A stretch of DNA of 64,000 bases from Sphingobium fuliginis (GTDB taxonomy: Bacteria > Pseudomonadota > Alphaproteobacteria > Sphingomonadales > Sphingomonadaceae), in NCBI RefSeq assembly GCF_004152845.1, contig NZ_SEON01000002.1:620001-684000 (forward strand), given 5' to 3'. The stretch's first letter is position 1; every line of letters begins with the position of its first letter. Below the pieces are notes generated by a model. It saw only the letters and a program-made list of their open reading frames with translations. It searched no databases and had not been told where the DNA came from. Below, piece by piece: positions 10,882-19,694 of this stretch. The position numbers were made by a program, and so were the translations under genes.

Positions 10882-12762
10882 ATGTTCCACCCCATGCCCG
10901 CGATCCGCCCCGAACGGTCGATCTTCCTGCTGCTGTTGGCCTTGCTGATCGTCGGGTTGGCGTTCGGCAGCACCTATTGGCTCTATGCGGTGCAGCAGCG
11001 GGTCAACATCTGGGTTCAGCACACATTGCGCGTCGAGAACCAGCTTTCCGCGCTGCTGCTCCACGCGCAGGAGGCCGAAAGCGCGCAGCGCGGCTTCATG
11101 CTGACGCGCAAGGATTCCTTCCTCGGCCCCTATGAGGTCTTCCGCGGCCAGTGGCGGCAGGAACTGGCCGCCCTGCGCATGGAGGTGCGCGACAATCCCC
11201 CGCAGGCCCGATCGGTGGAGGAGCTGGAGGAGTTGCTCGACGACCGCCTGTTCCTGATGCGCACGGGCATAGAAAGGCGGCGGCGGGGCGAGGTCGTGCC
11301 GGCGGGCGACTTCGATGCGGGCATGGTGACGATGGCCCGCATCCGCGCGCTGGTCGCGACGATGCGGGCGCGGGAAGCGCAGCTGCTGAAGGGCCGGACC
11401 GCCAATGACAACCGCCTCAGCACCATGGTTTCGGCCGGGCTTGCGGTGTCCGCCGTGCTGATCACCCTGTTGGGCGCGGTGGCGCTGCGCACCGCCTATC
11501 GCCGCGTGGCCGAGGCAACCGAAAGCCAGCAGGCGCTGGCCGACATCAACCGGCGCCTGATGAGCGAGGCGCGGGACCGTGAAACGGCCGAGGGGCAATT
11601 GCGCCAGATGCAGAAGATGGAATCGATCGGCCAACTGACCGGCGGCATCGCCCATGACTTCAACAATATGCTCGCCATCGTCATCGGCTCGCTGGACATC
11701 GTCCGGCGGCGGCTGGCGCCGGACGCCGACACCCGGGTCGTCAGGGGCATCGACAATGCGACCGAAGGGGCTCAGCGCGCCGCCCAGCTTACCGCCCGGC
11801 TGCTCGCCTTTTCCCGCCAGCAGCCGCTCGACCCGCAGCCGACCGACGTCAACAAGCTGGTCGGCGGCATGTCGGAACTGCTGCGCCGCACCATCGGGGA
11901 GAGCATCCGGGTGGAAACCGTGCTGGCAGGCGGGCTGTGGCGGGCCAGCATCGACGCCAGCCAGCTCGAATCGGCCATCATCAACCTCTGCGTCAATTCG
12001 CGCGACGCCATGCCCATGGGCGGCCGGCTGACGATCGAGACGGCCAATGCCCATCTCGACGACGCCTATGCCGCGGTCCATGGCGATGTCGCGGCCGGCC
12101 AATATGTGATGGTATCCGTCACCGACAGCGGCACCGGCATGCCGCCCGAGGTGGTGGAGCGCGCCTTCGACCCCTTCTTCACGACCAAGGGCGTGGGCAA
12201 GGGCACCGGCCTCGGCCTCAGCCAGGTCTTCGGCTTCATCAAGCAGTCGCGCGGCCATGTGAAAATCTATTCCGAACCGGGCGAGGGCACGGTCATCAAG
12301 ATCTACCTGCCGCGCCATTACGGGCCTGAACCGGCCGCCGGCACCCTGATGGCGGCGCCTGCCGAACTGCCCCGCGCGCGGGGCGAAGAGATCATCCTGG
12401 TGGTGGAGGACGAGGAACGCGTCCGGCACATGTCCGTCGATTCGCTGCGCGAGCTGGGCTACACCATCGTCCAGGCCTCCGACGGCGAACAGGCGCTGGC
12501 GATGCTGGCGATCCAGCCACGCATCGACATGCTGTTCACCGACGTCGTCATGCCCGGCATCAACGGGCGCGTGCTGGCCGACCGGGCGCGGGCAAGCCAT
12601 CCCGGCCTCAAGATCCTCTACACCACGGGCTACACCCGCAACGCCATCGTCCACAACGGCATGCTCGACCCCGGGGTCTCCTTCCTCGCCAAGCCCTTCA
12701 CCCTCGGACAGCTGGCGGTAAAGGTCCGCCAGGTTCTGGACGCCGATCCCGCGCAAGCCTGA
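10882..12762 (+). CDS. Hybrid sensor histidine kinase with CHASE3 domain and C-terminal receiver
   Basis: This 626-residue signalling protein has TM1 at about 13-34. An extracytoplasmic CHASE3-like sensory domain (about 35-180, including [17 protein letters not shown]) follows, then TM2 at about 182-205. The coiled linker leads to a HisKA domain (phospho-His in [10 protein letters not shown], about residue 258) and an HATPase domain ([21 protein letters not shown]). A REC domain has its phospho-acceptor Asp at about 554 (LFTDVVMPG). The open frame extends upstream to 10735 through the repeat element. I chose ATG 10882 because the upstream 49 codons are repeat-derived and the first helix begins just after it. 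Its response-regulator partner is not adjacent. Confidence 0.92.
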   Translation: MFHPMPAIRPERSIFLLLLALLIVGLAFGSTYWLYAVQQRVNIWVQHTLRVENQLSALLLHAQEAESAQRGFMLTRKDSFLGPYEVFRGQWRQELAALRMEVRDNPPQARSVEELEELLDDRLFLMRTGIERRRRGEVVPAGDFDAGMVTMARIRALVATMRAREAQLLKGRTANDNRLSTMVSAGLAVSAVLITLLGAVALRTAYRRVAEATESQQALADINRRLMSEARDRETAEGQLRQMQKMESIGQLTGGIAHDFNNMLAIVIGSLDIVRRRLAPDADTRVVRGIDNATEGAQRAAQLTARLLAFSRQQPLDPQPTDVNKLVGGMSELLRRTIGESIRVETVLAGGLWRASIDASQLESAIINLCVNSRDAMPMGGRLTIETANAHLDDAYAAVHGDVAAGQYVMVSVTDSGTGMPPEVVERAFDPFFTTKGVGKGTGLGLSQVFGFIKQSRGHVKIYSEPGEGTVIKIYLPRHYGPEPAAGTLMAAPAELPRARGEEIILVVEDEERVRHMSVDSLRELGYTIVQASDGEQALAMLAIQPRIDMLFTDVVMPGINGRVLADRARASHPGLKILYTTGYTRNAIVHNGMLDPGVSFLAKPFTLGQLAVKVRQVLDADPAQA

Positions 12763-12812
12763 CTGATCGAGATTATGGACAGGGGAGATCGGGGAACATA
12801 TGATGAACAATC

Positions 12813-14060
12813 ATGGCCACCCTCTCCACCCGACAGAAGCTGGAAATCCTCGCCGACGCCGCCAAATATGACGCATCCTGCGCGTCGTCCGGCACGGCGA
12901 AGCGCGATAGCGCGTCGGGGCGGAAGGGCGGCATCGGCTCGACCGAGGGGATGGGCATCTGCCATGCCTATGCACCCGATGGTCGCTGCATTTCGCTGCT
13001 CAAGATCCTGCTGACCAACAGCTGCATCTTCGACTGCCATTATTGTATCAACCGCCGGTCCAGCGACGTGCGGCGCGCCCGCTTCACCGTGCGGGAAGTG
13101 GTCGACCTGACGCTCAGCTTCTACCGCCGCAACTATATTGAGGGGCTGTTCCTTTCCTCCGGCATCATCCGTTCGTCCGATTACACGATGGAACAGATGG
13201 TGGCGGTGACCCGGAGCTTGCGGGAAGAGCATGATTTCCGCGGCTATATCCACCTCAAGACCATTCCCGACGCCGATCCGGAACTGGCGCATCAGGCGGG
13301 CCTTTATGCCGACCGGCTGTCGATCAACGTCGAACTGCCCACCGAGCAGGGCCTGCGCAGTCTGGCGCCGGAGAAGGACAAGGACCGGATCGAAAGCGCC
13401 ATGGCGGGGATGCGCGACGCCATGGAGGACGGGTCGGACGCCAGCCGCCGCTACACCCATGCGCCGCGCTTCGCCCCGGCCGGCCAGTCCACCCAGATGA
13501 TCGTCGGCGCGGACCAGGCGGACGACCGCGCCATCATCCGGCGCGCGAGTTCGCTCTACAGCCGGCACAGGCTGCGCCGCGTCTATTACAGCGCCTTCTC
13601 GCCCATCCCCTCGCCCAGCAGCGTGCTGCCCTTGAAGCGTCCGCCGCTGATGCGCGAGCATCGGCTCTACCAATCCGACTGGATGATGCGCTTCTACGGC
13701 TATTCGGCGCAGGAACTGGAAAGCGCCACCGATCCCGTCACCGGCTGCCTGCCGCTCGACATCGATCCCAAGCTCGCCTGGGCGCTGCGGCATCGGGATT
13801 CCTTTCCGGTCGACGTCAACCGCGCCCCGCGCGAAGCGTTGCTGCGGGTGCCGGGGCTGGGCGTGAAGGCCGTGGACCGGATCGTCGCCAGCCGCCGCCA
13901 TCGCCGGCTCCGGCTGGACGATGTCGCGCGGCTGACGCAGAGCATCGCCAAGCTGCGCCCCTTCCTGGTCGCGGCCGACTGGCGGCCGGTGCATCTGGCC
14001 GACCGGCTGACCCTGCCCATGGCGCCGCCGCCCGCGTCGCAATATGAGCTTTTTCCGTGA
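12813..14060 (+). CDS. Putative DNA modification/repair radical SAM protein with helix-hairpin-helix
   Basis: This 415-residue radical-SAM protein has the 4Fe-4S/SAM motif C71-x3-C75-x2-C78 (SCIFDCHYC). A C-terminal helix-hairpin-helix (VPGLGVKAVDRIVASRRH, about 345-365) implies DNA binding. It matches the family usually named putative DNA modification/repair radical SAM protein, whose genes commonly neighbour DUF4130 and UdgX-type uracil-DNA-glycosylase genes. Exactly that pairing occurs here: the DUF4130-UdgX fusion lies 1 kb downstream on the same strand. The biochemical reaction is unknown. It starts 50 bp after the histidine kinase gene. Confidence 0.9.
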   Translation: MATLSTRQKLEILADAAKYDASCASSGTAKRDSASGRKGGIGSTEGMGICHAYAPDGRCISLLKILLTNSCIFDCHYCINRRSSDVRRARFTVREVVDLTLSFYRRNYIEGLFLSSGIIRSSDYTMEQMVAVTRSLREEHDFRGYIHLKTIPDADPELAHQAGLYADRLSINVELPTEQGLRSLAPEKDKDRIESAMAGMRDAMEDGSDASRRYTHAPRFAPAGQSTQMIVGADQADDRAIIRRASSLYSRHRLRRVYYSAFSPIPSPSSVLPLKRPPLMREHRLYQSDWMMRFYGYSAQELESATDPVTGCLPLDIDPKLAWALRHRDSFPVDVNRAPREALLRVPGLGVKAVDRIVASRRHRRLRLDDVARLTQSIAKLRPFLVAADWRPVHLADRLTLPMAPPPASQYELFP

Positions 14061-14189
14061 GTCGCGCGCATTTTGCCGTTGATCGGACGGGCGGTTCATG
14101 TTTTCCTTGTCCGACGCAAGGAAAGGGCCCGATTTTTGGCGACGAAGTGGAACGATGGCGCAACCCGCCGCACGGGCCATGCCCAGCGG

Positions 14190-14486
14190 ATGAGCACCCA
14201 TCTGGCCGCCGCTCTCGTCATCTTCTGCCTGCTTCAGATCTTCATCGTCGCCAGGATGGGCGGATCGTTGCTGCTGCATCTCGGCATCATCGTGGCGATC
14301 GGCGGCTTTGCCGTCGCGGCGCGGGGACTGGAACGCCGCTGGGAGTTGCTCGACCGCAGCGGCCTGCCCGCGCACAGCCTCGATCTTCGCTTCCGCCGCG
14401 ATCTGGTGCAGCTCTGGTCCGCCAGCATCGTCGGCGGACTGCTCTGGATTCCCGTCGCGATCATCTTTCGCGCACTGTTCGGCTGA
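14190..14486 (+). CDS. Small membrane protein of unknown function
   Basis: From ATG 14190 this is a 98-residue protein with two adjacent hydrophobic segments at about 5-36 (AAALVIFCLLQIFIVA and LLLHLGIIVAIGGFAVA). A basic loop follows, then a third hydrophobic segment at the C-terminus (SIVGGLLWIPVAIIFRALF). I do not recognise a family. It lies between the radical-SAM gene and the hemerythrin gene on the same strand. The frame is open back to 14073, but that extension is Arg-rich and has no support. Confidence 0.6.
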   Translation: MSTHLAAALVIFCLLQIFIVARMGGSLLLHLGIIVAIGGFAVAARGLERRWELLDRSGLPAHSLDLRFRRDLVQLWSASIVGGLLWIPVAIIFRALFG

Positions 14487-14539
14487 ACCCAAAGCCGCGG
14501 TCCATCGTTGTTCCTTCTGCAAGAGAAGGAGCATGCCCC

Positions 14540-15010
14540 ATGGCCGACAGCAGCATTTTCGACCGGTTGAAGCAGGATCATGACGCCCATCGGCAGCTAT
14601 TCGACAAGATGGCCGATGCGAAGGACGAGCCGGATCGGCTGGAAAAGCTGTTCGAACAGTTCCGGGTGGAGGTAACCGCCCATGCCGCGGCGGAGGAAGA
14701 AACGCTCTACGCCACCATGCTGGCGCGGCCCGACCTGCGCGAAGATGCCCAGCACAGCGTGTCGGAGCATAAGGAGATCGACGATTATCTGGAGGAACTG
14801 GAAGACCTCCCCTTCAACGGCGATGAATGGAACCGCGTCTTCGCCCAGCTCAAGAAGCGCTACCTCCACCATATCGACGAGGAAGAGGAGGAGATGTTCC
14901 CCGACGCGGCGAAGGAACTGACCGCAGAGGAGGAGCAGAAGCTGGCGGCGCTGTTCGCCCGGCGCAAGCCGGCCGAACTGCAACGCGCCGAAGCGGAGAC
15001 GAATGACTGA
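14540..15010 (+). CDS. Hemerythrin HHE-domain protein
   Basis: This 156-residue all-helical protein has the repeated His/Glu iron ligands of hemerythrins: LKQDHDAHRQ, VTAHAAAEEETLY, SEHKEIDDYLEEL and RYLHHIDEEEEEMFP. Such cytoplasmic di-iron proteins bind O2, NO or protect against oxidants and serve in iron homeostasis. The start ATG 14540 has GAGAAGGAG upstream; the frame is open further upstream without coding support. It is located inside the repair cassette, about 100 bp before the DUF4130-UdgX gene, which could indicate a redox or iron link, but that is inference. Confidence 0.9.
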   Translation: MADSSIFDRLKQDHDAHRQLFDKMADAKDEPDRLEKLFEQFRVEVTAHAAAEEETLYATMLARPDLREDAQHSVSEHKEIDDYLEELEDLPFNGDEWNRVFAQLKKRYLHHIDEEEEEMFPDAAKELTAEEEQKLAALFARRKPAELQRAEAETND

Positions 15011-15109
15011 AGGCGCTCCTTCCATGTTCCCGCGAAGCCGGGAACCCGGCCCAGATACCGGCCCCGATACCGGCCCGGCGCGCCACGCCCAGGGCAGCCA
15101 TGCCGAACC

Positions 15110-16507
15110 ATGTATCGCGCAAGGCTGAACGGCCCGGATGATTTCGACGGCTGGCGCGACGCGGCCCGCGCCTTGACGCTGGCGGGCATCGCGCCCGCCG
15201 ACATCGTCTGGCAGGACGGCGAGGGCGCTGGCGACCTCTTCGCCGCCGACGAACCGCTTCCGGTCGCAAGCGAAGCCGCCTTCTCCGTCCCGCGCGCCTT
15301 TGTCGAGCTGGCGGAAACGGCGATCCTGCACCGCGATCCGGAACGTTTCGCCCTGCTCTACGCCTTGCTCTCCCGGTTGCGCGACCGCCCCGCCAGCCTG
15401 GAAGATCGCGCCGATCCACTGGTCCGGCGCGTGGAATCGCTGGCCAAGGCCGTGCGGCGCGACATGCACAAGATGCGCGCCTTCGTCCGCTTCCGCGAAC
15501 TGGCCGATGCGCAGGGGCCGCGCTTCGTCGCCTGGTTCGAACCGGACCATCATATCGTCCGCGCCAATGCCGGATTCTTCGTGCGGCGCTTCGCCTCGAT
15601 GCGCTGGTCGATCCTGACGCCCGAACTCAGCATCCATTGGGACGGCGATGCGTTGACCGAGGGACCGGGCGCCACGCGCAGGGATGCGCCGGGCGACGAT
15701 CCCGTCGAGGACATCTGGAAGGGCTATTATGCGGCGATCTTCAATCCGGCGCGGCTCAAGGTCGGCGCGATGCTGTCCGAAATGCCCCGGAAATATTGGC
15801 GCAACCTGCCAGAGGCCGCGCTCATTCCCGAACTGGTGGCGGGCGCCCAGACAAGGGAGGCGGCCATGATCGCGACCCCACCCAAACCCGCCGCCCGCCG
15901 GGGGAACGCCGCCACGGCCTGGAGCGCGCTGCGCGAGGAGGCGATGGGCTGCACCCGCTGCCCGCTCTACCGCGACACGACGCAGACGGTGTTCGGGGAG
16001 GGGCCGGTCGATGCGCCGCTGATGTTCATCGGGGAACAGCCGGGCGATCAGGAGGATCTGGCCGGGCGCCCCTTCGTCGGGCCGGCCGGGCAATTGTTCG
16101 ACCGCGCGCTGGAAGAGGCCGGGATCGACCGCCGGCGCGCCTACATCACCAACGCCGTCAAGCATTTCAAGCATGAGCGGCGGGGCAAGCGGCGTATACA
16201 CCAGACGCCCGAAACGCCGGAAATCCAGGCCTGCCGCTGGTGGCTGACGCAGGAGCTGGAGCTGGTCCGCCCCCGGATCATCGTCGCGCTGGGCGCCACG
16301 GCGGGGCGCGCGCTGCTGGGGAAGGCGGTGACGATCAGCCGGGTCCGTGGCGCGCCACTGGCGCTGGAGGGCGGCGCGCAGGGCTGGATCACGGTGCATC
16401 CCAGCTATTTGCTGCGGGTGCCCGAAGAGACGCGCAAGGCCGAGGAGAGAAAGCGCTTCGTAGAGGAGTTGCGGGAGATTGGAGAACGGGTGAAGGCGCT
16501 GGTCTAG
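15110..16507 (+). CDS. udgX: DUF4130-UdgX fusion: uracil-DNA binding/glycosylase superfamily protein
   Basis: This 465-residue protein has two parts. Residues about 1-245 match DUF4130, the DNA-metabolism domain found beside the radical-SAM repair protein. Residues about 265-465 are a UdgX-type uracil-DNA glycosylase domain with CTRCPLYRD, motif A GEQPGDQED (308-316), NAVKHFK, the R-loop KRRIH (His364) and HPSYLLR. In mycobacterial UdgX the KRRIH histidine forms a covalent bond with the abasic product, trapping uracil-containing DNA. All those residues are kept here, so suicide-type repair activity is plausible. The stop codon TAG coincides with the end of a palindromic repeat. Confidence 0.93.
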   Translation: MYRARLNGPDDFDGWRDAARALTLAGIAPADIVWQDGEGAGDLFAADEPLPVASEAAFSVPRAFVELAETAILHRDPERFALLYALLSRLRDRPASLEDRADPLVRRVESLAKAVRRDMHKMRAFVRFRELADAQGPRFVAWFEPDHHIVRANAGFFVRRFASMRWSILTPELSIHWDGDALTEGPGATRRDAPGDDPVEDIWKGYYAAIFNPARLKVGAMLSEMPRKYWRNLPEAALIPELVAGAQTREAAMIATPPKPAARRGNAATAWSALREEAMGCTRCPLYRDTTQTVFGEGPVDAPLMFIGEQPGDQEDLAGRPFVGPAGQLFDRALEEAGIDRRRAYITNAVKHFKHERRGKRRIHQTPETPEIQACRWWLTQELELVRPRIIVALGATAGRALLGKAVTISRVRGAPLALEGGAQGWITVHPSYLLRVPEETRKAEERKRFVEELREIGERVKALV

Positions 16508-16596
16508 AGCATCGTGCGCAAAAGTGGGAACCGGTTTTGCGCGGACCCATTATGTTCCTGCGAAGGCAGGAGCAGGATGATGCAAGACGTTAGAGC
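16505..16596. repeat. Palindromic repeat bounded by TAGAGC and GCTCTA
   Basis: The left end TAGAGC begins at the UdgX stop. A strong hairpin follows (GCGCAAAA ... TTTTGCGC, about 16515-16542), then a second region with complementary CCTGC/GCAGG arms. The right end is a TAGAGC in direct orientation at 16591-16596, overlapping the stop of the minus-strand DUF1489 gene. The converging genes therefore share this small element as their 3' ends, and it probably acts as a terminator. Confidence 0.6.
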
Positions 16597-16988
16597 AAGC
16601 CCAGCTTCGACAACTCCCCCAGCAACCGCGTCGGCATGGCGTCCAGATCGTTCGCCTCGCCCTCGCCCAGATCGGGCGGCGCGTCCTTGCCCTCCAGATA
16701 GCGCCAGCCCTGATGCGCCCGCTTGGGCAATGCGCGCACCGGGATCAGCCGGGGCTCCAGCCTGATCCAGTAACGGCCCTGCCCGGTCTCCTGAAAGCCC
16801 AGCAGAGGACTGCGCCCGACAAGCTGATGCCCATGAATCCAGAAGAGCGAACCGCCCGTCAGTTCATCGACCCGCTTGGGCAGATAGCGCGTCGTCAGCC
16901 GCGCCTCCTGCGCATGGCTTTCCAGCCAGGCGCGAAGCGTCGCGGGACTTTCGCTCCGAAAGGCGATCTTGGTCAGGTGAAGCGGCAT
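16590..16988 (-). CDS. DUF1489 family protein
   Basis: This 132-residue cytoplasmic protein has family-typical segments TTRYLPKRVDEL, GSLFWIHGHQLVGRSPLLGF and PRAHQGWRYL-like KRAHQGWRYLEGKDAPPDL. DUF1489 is restricted mainly to alphaproteobacteria and has no assigned function. The start at 16988 (MPLHLTKIAF) was chosen because the family begins there; the upstream 19 codons look non-coding. It lies 28 bp downstream of mgtE on the same strand and may be cotranscribed. Its TAA overlaps the right end of the repeat at 16505-16596. Confidence 0.88.
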   Translation of the reverse strand: MPLHLTKIAFRSESPATLRAWLESHAQEARLTTRYLPKRVDELTGGSLFWIHGHQLVGRSPLLGFQETGQGRYWIRLEPRLIPVRALPKRAHQGWRYLEGKDAPPDLGEGEANDLDAMPTRLLGELSKLGLL

Positions 16989-17016
16989 GGCACGAAGATG
17001 GGCGCTGGCTGGCCGA

Positions 17017-18444
17017 TTACAAACCCCAGACCGTGGCAAGGCCAAGGAAGGAGAAGAAACCCATCACATCGGTCATCGTCGTCACGAACACCGCCGATGA
17101 AACGGCCGGGTCGATATTCATCCGGTCGAGCGTCACCGGCACCAATATGCCGGCCAGCCCGGCGACCAGATTGTTGATCAGCATGGCGAGCGCGATGACG
17201 ATCCCCAGATCGTGATTGCCGTAGATGAAGCCCACCGCGACCCCGATCAATATGCCGAGCGCGGTGCCATTGGCGCTGGCGATGCGGAATTCGCGCACGA
17301 TCTGCCGGATGGTGTTGGAACTGGTGAGCTGGTTGGTGGCGAGCGCGCGCACGGCCACCGCCATGGTCTGCGTCCCCGCATTGCCGCCCATGCCCGACAC
17401 GATCGGCATCAGCACGGCGAGCACCACATATTTGGAGATGGTCGACTGGAACAGCCCGACCACCGACGCCGCCAGGATCGCCGTGCCCAGATTGACCACC
17501 AGCCATTGCAGGCGCGTGCGCACGGTTTCCAGGATCGGCTGGTTGATGTCGCCCTCACCCGCGCCCGACAGGCGGAGTATGTCCTCGCCCGCCTCCTCGG
17601 AGATGATGTGGACGATGTCGTCGACCGTGATCATGCCGACCAGCCGGCCGCTGCCGTCCACCACCGCGGCGGAGATCAGCGCATATTTCTGAAAGCGCAG
17701 CGCGACCTCCTCCTGGTCCATGTCGACCGGGATCAGGGTCTGTTCGCGCTTCATCAGGTCCGCCATGGCGACGCTGCGCGGGCAGGTCAGCACCCAGCTC
17801 AATTGGCAGGTGCCGATCGGCTTGTGCGCTTCGTCCACGACGAAGATTTCCCAGAAATCGGTGGTCAGGTCGCGATTGTCGCGCAGATAGTCGATCACCT
17901 GCCCGACCGTCATATGTTCCGGCACCGCGACCAGGTCGCGCTGCATCAGGCGCCCGGCGGATTCCTCCGGATAGGAAAGCGCGCTTTCGATGGCGGCGCG
18001 ATCTTCCGGCTCCATCGCGTCGAGGACGGCCTGCTGGTCGGCCTCCTCCATATCCTCGATGATGGCGACGGCGTCGTCGGTGTCGAGTTCGGCGGCGAAC
18101 TCCGCCACCTGTTCGGGCAGCAGCGCGTCCAGCAGGTCGTCGCGCACATAGTCGTTGAGTTCGGACAGAACCTCCGCGCCGACCAGGTCGCCCAGCGCGG
18201 CCGCCACCTCCCCGCGCCGTTCGGACGGGGTGAGTTCCAGAAGGTCGGCAATGTCGGCCGGGTGCAGCGGCGACACCAGTTCGCGCGCCCGTTCCCTGTC
18301 ATCCGCCTCCACCGCATCCAGAACGGCGTCGACGAATTCGCCCTTCAGCCGGTCATCCTCATCATGGCGGGATTCGACCTGCTCGGCGGCAATATCCTCA
18401 AATTCGTCCGGCCGGGGTTCGGCCGTATCGGCTCGCTCGCTCAT
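17017..18444 (-). CDS. mgtE: Magnesium transporter MgtE
   Basis: This 475-residue Mg2+ channel/transporter has an acidic N-terminal superhelical MgtE_N domain (about 50-160, e.g. LVSPLHPADIADLLELTP). Two CBS domains follow (about 165-290, VPEHMTVGQVIDYL and MITVDDIVHII). A C-terminal five-helix membrane domain carries the conserved PIVSGMGGNAGTQ and NNLVAGLAGILVP segments. CBS and N domains gate the channel in response to intracellular Mg2+. It is divergently placed from the cyclophilin gene, with about 135 bp between. Confidence 0.96.
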   Translation of the reverse strand: MSERADTAEPRPDEFEDIAAEQVESRHDEDDRLKGEFVDAVLDAVEADDRERARELVSPLHPADIADLLELTPSERRGEVAAALGDLVGAEVLSELNDYVRDDLLDALLPEQVAEFAAELDTDDAVAIIEDMEEADQQAVLDAMEPEDRAAIESALSYPEESAGRLMQRDLVAVPEHMTVGQVIDYLRDNRDLTTDFWEIFVVDEAHKPIGTCQLSWVLTCPRSVAMADLMKREQTLIPVDMDQEEVALRFQKYALISAAVVDGSGRLVGMITVDDIVHIISEEAGEDILRLSGAGEGDINQPILETVRTRLQWLVVNLGTAILAASVVGLFQSTISKYVVLAVLMPIVSGMGGNAGTQTMAVAVRALATNQLTSSNTIRQIVREFRIASANGTALGILIGVAVGFIYGNHDLGIVIALAMLINNLVAGLAGILVPVTLDRMNIDPAVSSAVFVTTMTDVMGFFSFLGLATVWGL

Positions 18445-18580
18445 CGCGTCCCCTACTGTCCGGTTCCTGTAACATTTCGCTGCTTTTGCCCATGCCCGTC
18501 ACAATTGCAATGGCTTCCATCCCCGTCTTAACGCTCTATATGGTCCATCTCCCCAATTTTCCCCGAAGAGAGGATTTTTC

Positions 18581-19033
18581 ATGGCCGACGACACCCTGAC
18601 CCTCACCCTCGACAGCGGCGGCGACGTCGTCATCAAGCTGCGTCCTGACCTCGCCCCCGGCCATGTGGAGCGCATCAGGCAGCTCGCCCAGGACGGCTTC
18701 TACGACGGCGTGGTCTTCCACCGCGTCATCCCCGGCTTCATGGCGCAGGGCGGCGATCCGACCGGCACCGGCATGGGCGGGTCGAAGCTGCCCGACCTCA
18801 AGGCCGAATTCAGCCGCGAACCGCATGTCCGGGGCGTCTGCTCCATGGCCCGCGCGATGAACCCGAACAGCGCCAACAGCCAGTTCTTCATCTGCTTCGA
18901 CGACGCCACCTTCCTCGACGGCCAGTACACCGTCTGGGGCGAAGTCACTTCCGGCATGGAGCATGTCGACGCCCTGCCCAAGGGCGAGCCGCCCAAGACC
19001 CCCGGCAAGATCCTGAAGGCGACTATTTCCTGA
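18581..19033 (+). CDS. Cyclophilin-type peptidyl-prolyl cis-trans isomerase
   Basis: This 150-residue protein is composed of one cyclophilin domain with no signal peptide, so it is cytoplasmic. Conserved motifs are YDGVVFHRVIPGFMAQGGDPTG (active-site Arg in HRVI), NSANSQFFICF and YTVWGEVTSGMEHVD. It assists folding at proline bonds, like PpiB. It is a single gene whose 3' end overlaps the converging lipoprotein gene by about 11 bp. Confidence 0.95.
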   Translation: MADDTLTLTLDSGGDVVIKLRPDLAPGHVERIRQLAQDGFYDGVVFHRVIPGFMAQGGDPTGTGMGGSKLPDLKAEFSREPHVRGVCSMARAMNPNSANSQFFICFDDATFLDGQYTVWGEVTSGMEHVDALPKGEPPKTPGKILKATIS

Positions 19034-19694
19034 TCGGATTGTCCGTGGCGGAGATGGCGTTGCCCGCCGTCTCCGTCGCTTCGCCGGCAGGCGGTTCATA
19101 GGGGCCGATGCTCTCTATATGCCAGCGGCGGTCCGCCTCGCTGGAGCCGGGCACGTCATTGGCCCGCCGCAGCGTCACCTGCCGCAGCCGATACCAGGGC
19201 TTGCCGTTCGCGGCCAGACGGCCATAGACCTGCACCGGCACCGTCACGAACAGCGATCCCGCCGCCCCCTCGATCGCGCCGGGCGCGCCCACCTGGGCAT
19301 GGATTTCGCTGAACCCGCGAAAACGGGCGGCGAAGCGCGCATCGTCTTCCGCCCCCATGGCGCTGTTGTCGTTCCACAGGTCCTGCGCGTCATTATAGCG
19401 CTTTTCCTCCAGCAGGCCGTAATAGCCCTGCACCACCTGGGCGGCGCCCTGCGCACCCTTGGGATCGATGGAGTCTTCCTCCACCACCGGCCGCGGGTCG
19501 ACCGGCAGGCCGCCGGGCATGCCCGGCGCGGGAGGATTCAGCGGCTCCAGAACCGCCTGCGCCTCCGCCCGGACATTATTTTCGACCTGCGCCGCATTGG
19601 CGCCATTGGCCAGATTGTCGATCGCGCTCTCCTCCCGGCCATCGCAGGCCGCGAGCAGGAGCAGGGCGATAACCGCGCCGGACCCAGGCCGCAT
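19023..19694 (-). CDS. Hypothetical lipoprotein
   Basis: This 223-residue protein has a short signal sequence ending in a lipobox (LLLLAAC, Cys about 16), so it should be a membrane-anchored lipoprotein. A low-complexity Pro/Asn region precedes a C-terminal domain containing VVQGYYGLLEEKRYNDAQDLW, FAARFRGFSEIHAQ and VYGRLAANGKPWYRLRQVTLRR. This resembles NTF2-like accessory folds, but I cannot name a family. Its ATG shares a base with the TGA of the upstream Tyr-rich lipoprotein gene, so the two are coupled. The 3' end overlaps the convergent cyclophilin gene. Confidence 0.75.
   Translation of the reverse strand: MRPGSGAVIALLLLAACDGREESAIDNLANGANAAQVENNVRAEAQAVLEPLNPPAPGMPGGLPVDPRPVVEEDSIDPKGAQGAAQVVQGYYGLLEEKRYNDAQDLWNDNSAMGAEDDARFAARFRGFSEIHAQVGAPGAIEGAAGSLFVTVPVQVYGRLAANGKPWYRLRQVTLRRANDVPGSSEADRRWHIESIGPYEPPAGEATETAGNAISATDNPIRK

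Noticed and set aside
10711-12810. Long minus-strand frame opposite the histidine kinase
   Set aside because: Antisense shadow; no domain and no ribosome site, while the plus strand has a clear multi-domain kinase.
12630-16399. Two long minus-strand frames (12630-14534, 14597-16399)
   Set aside because: They are opposite the radical-SAM, hemerythrin and UdgX genes and show only shadow composition.
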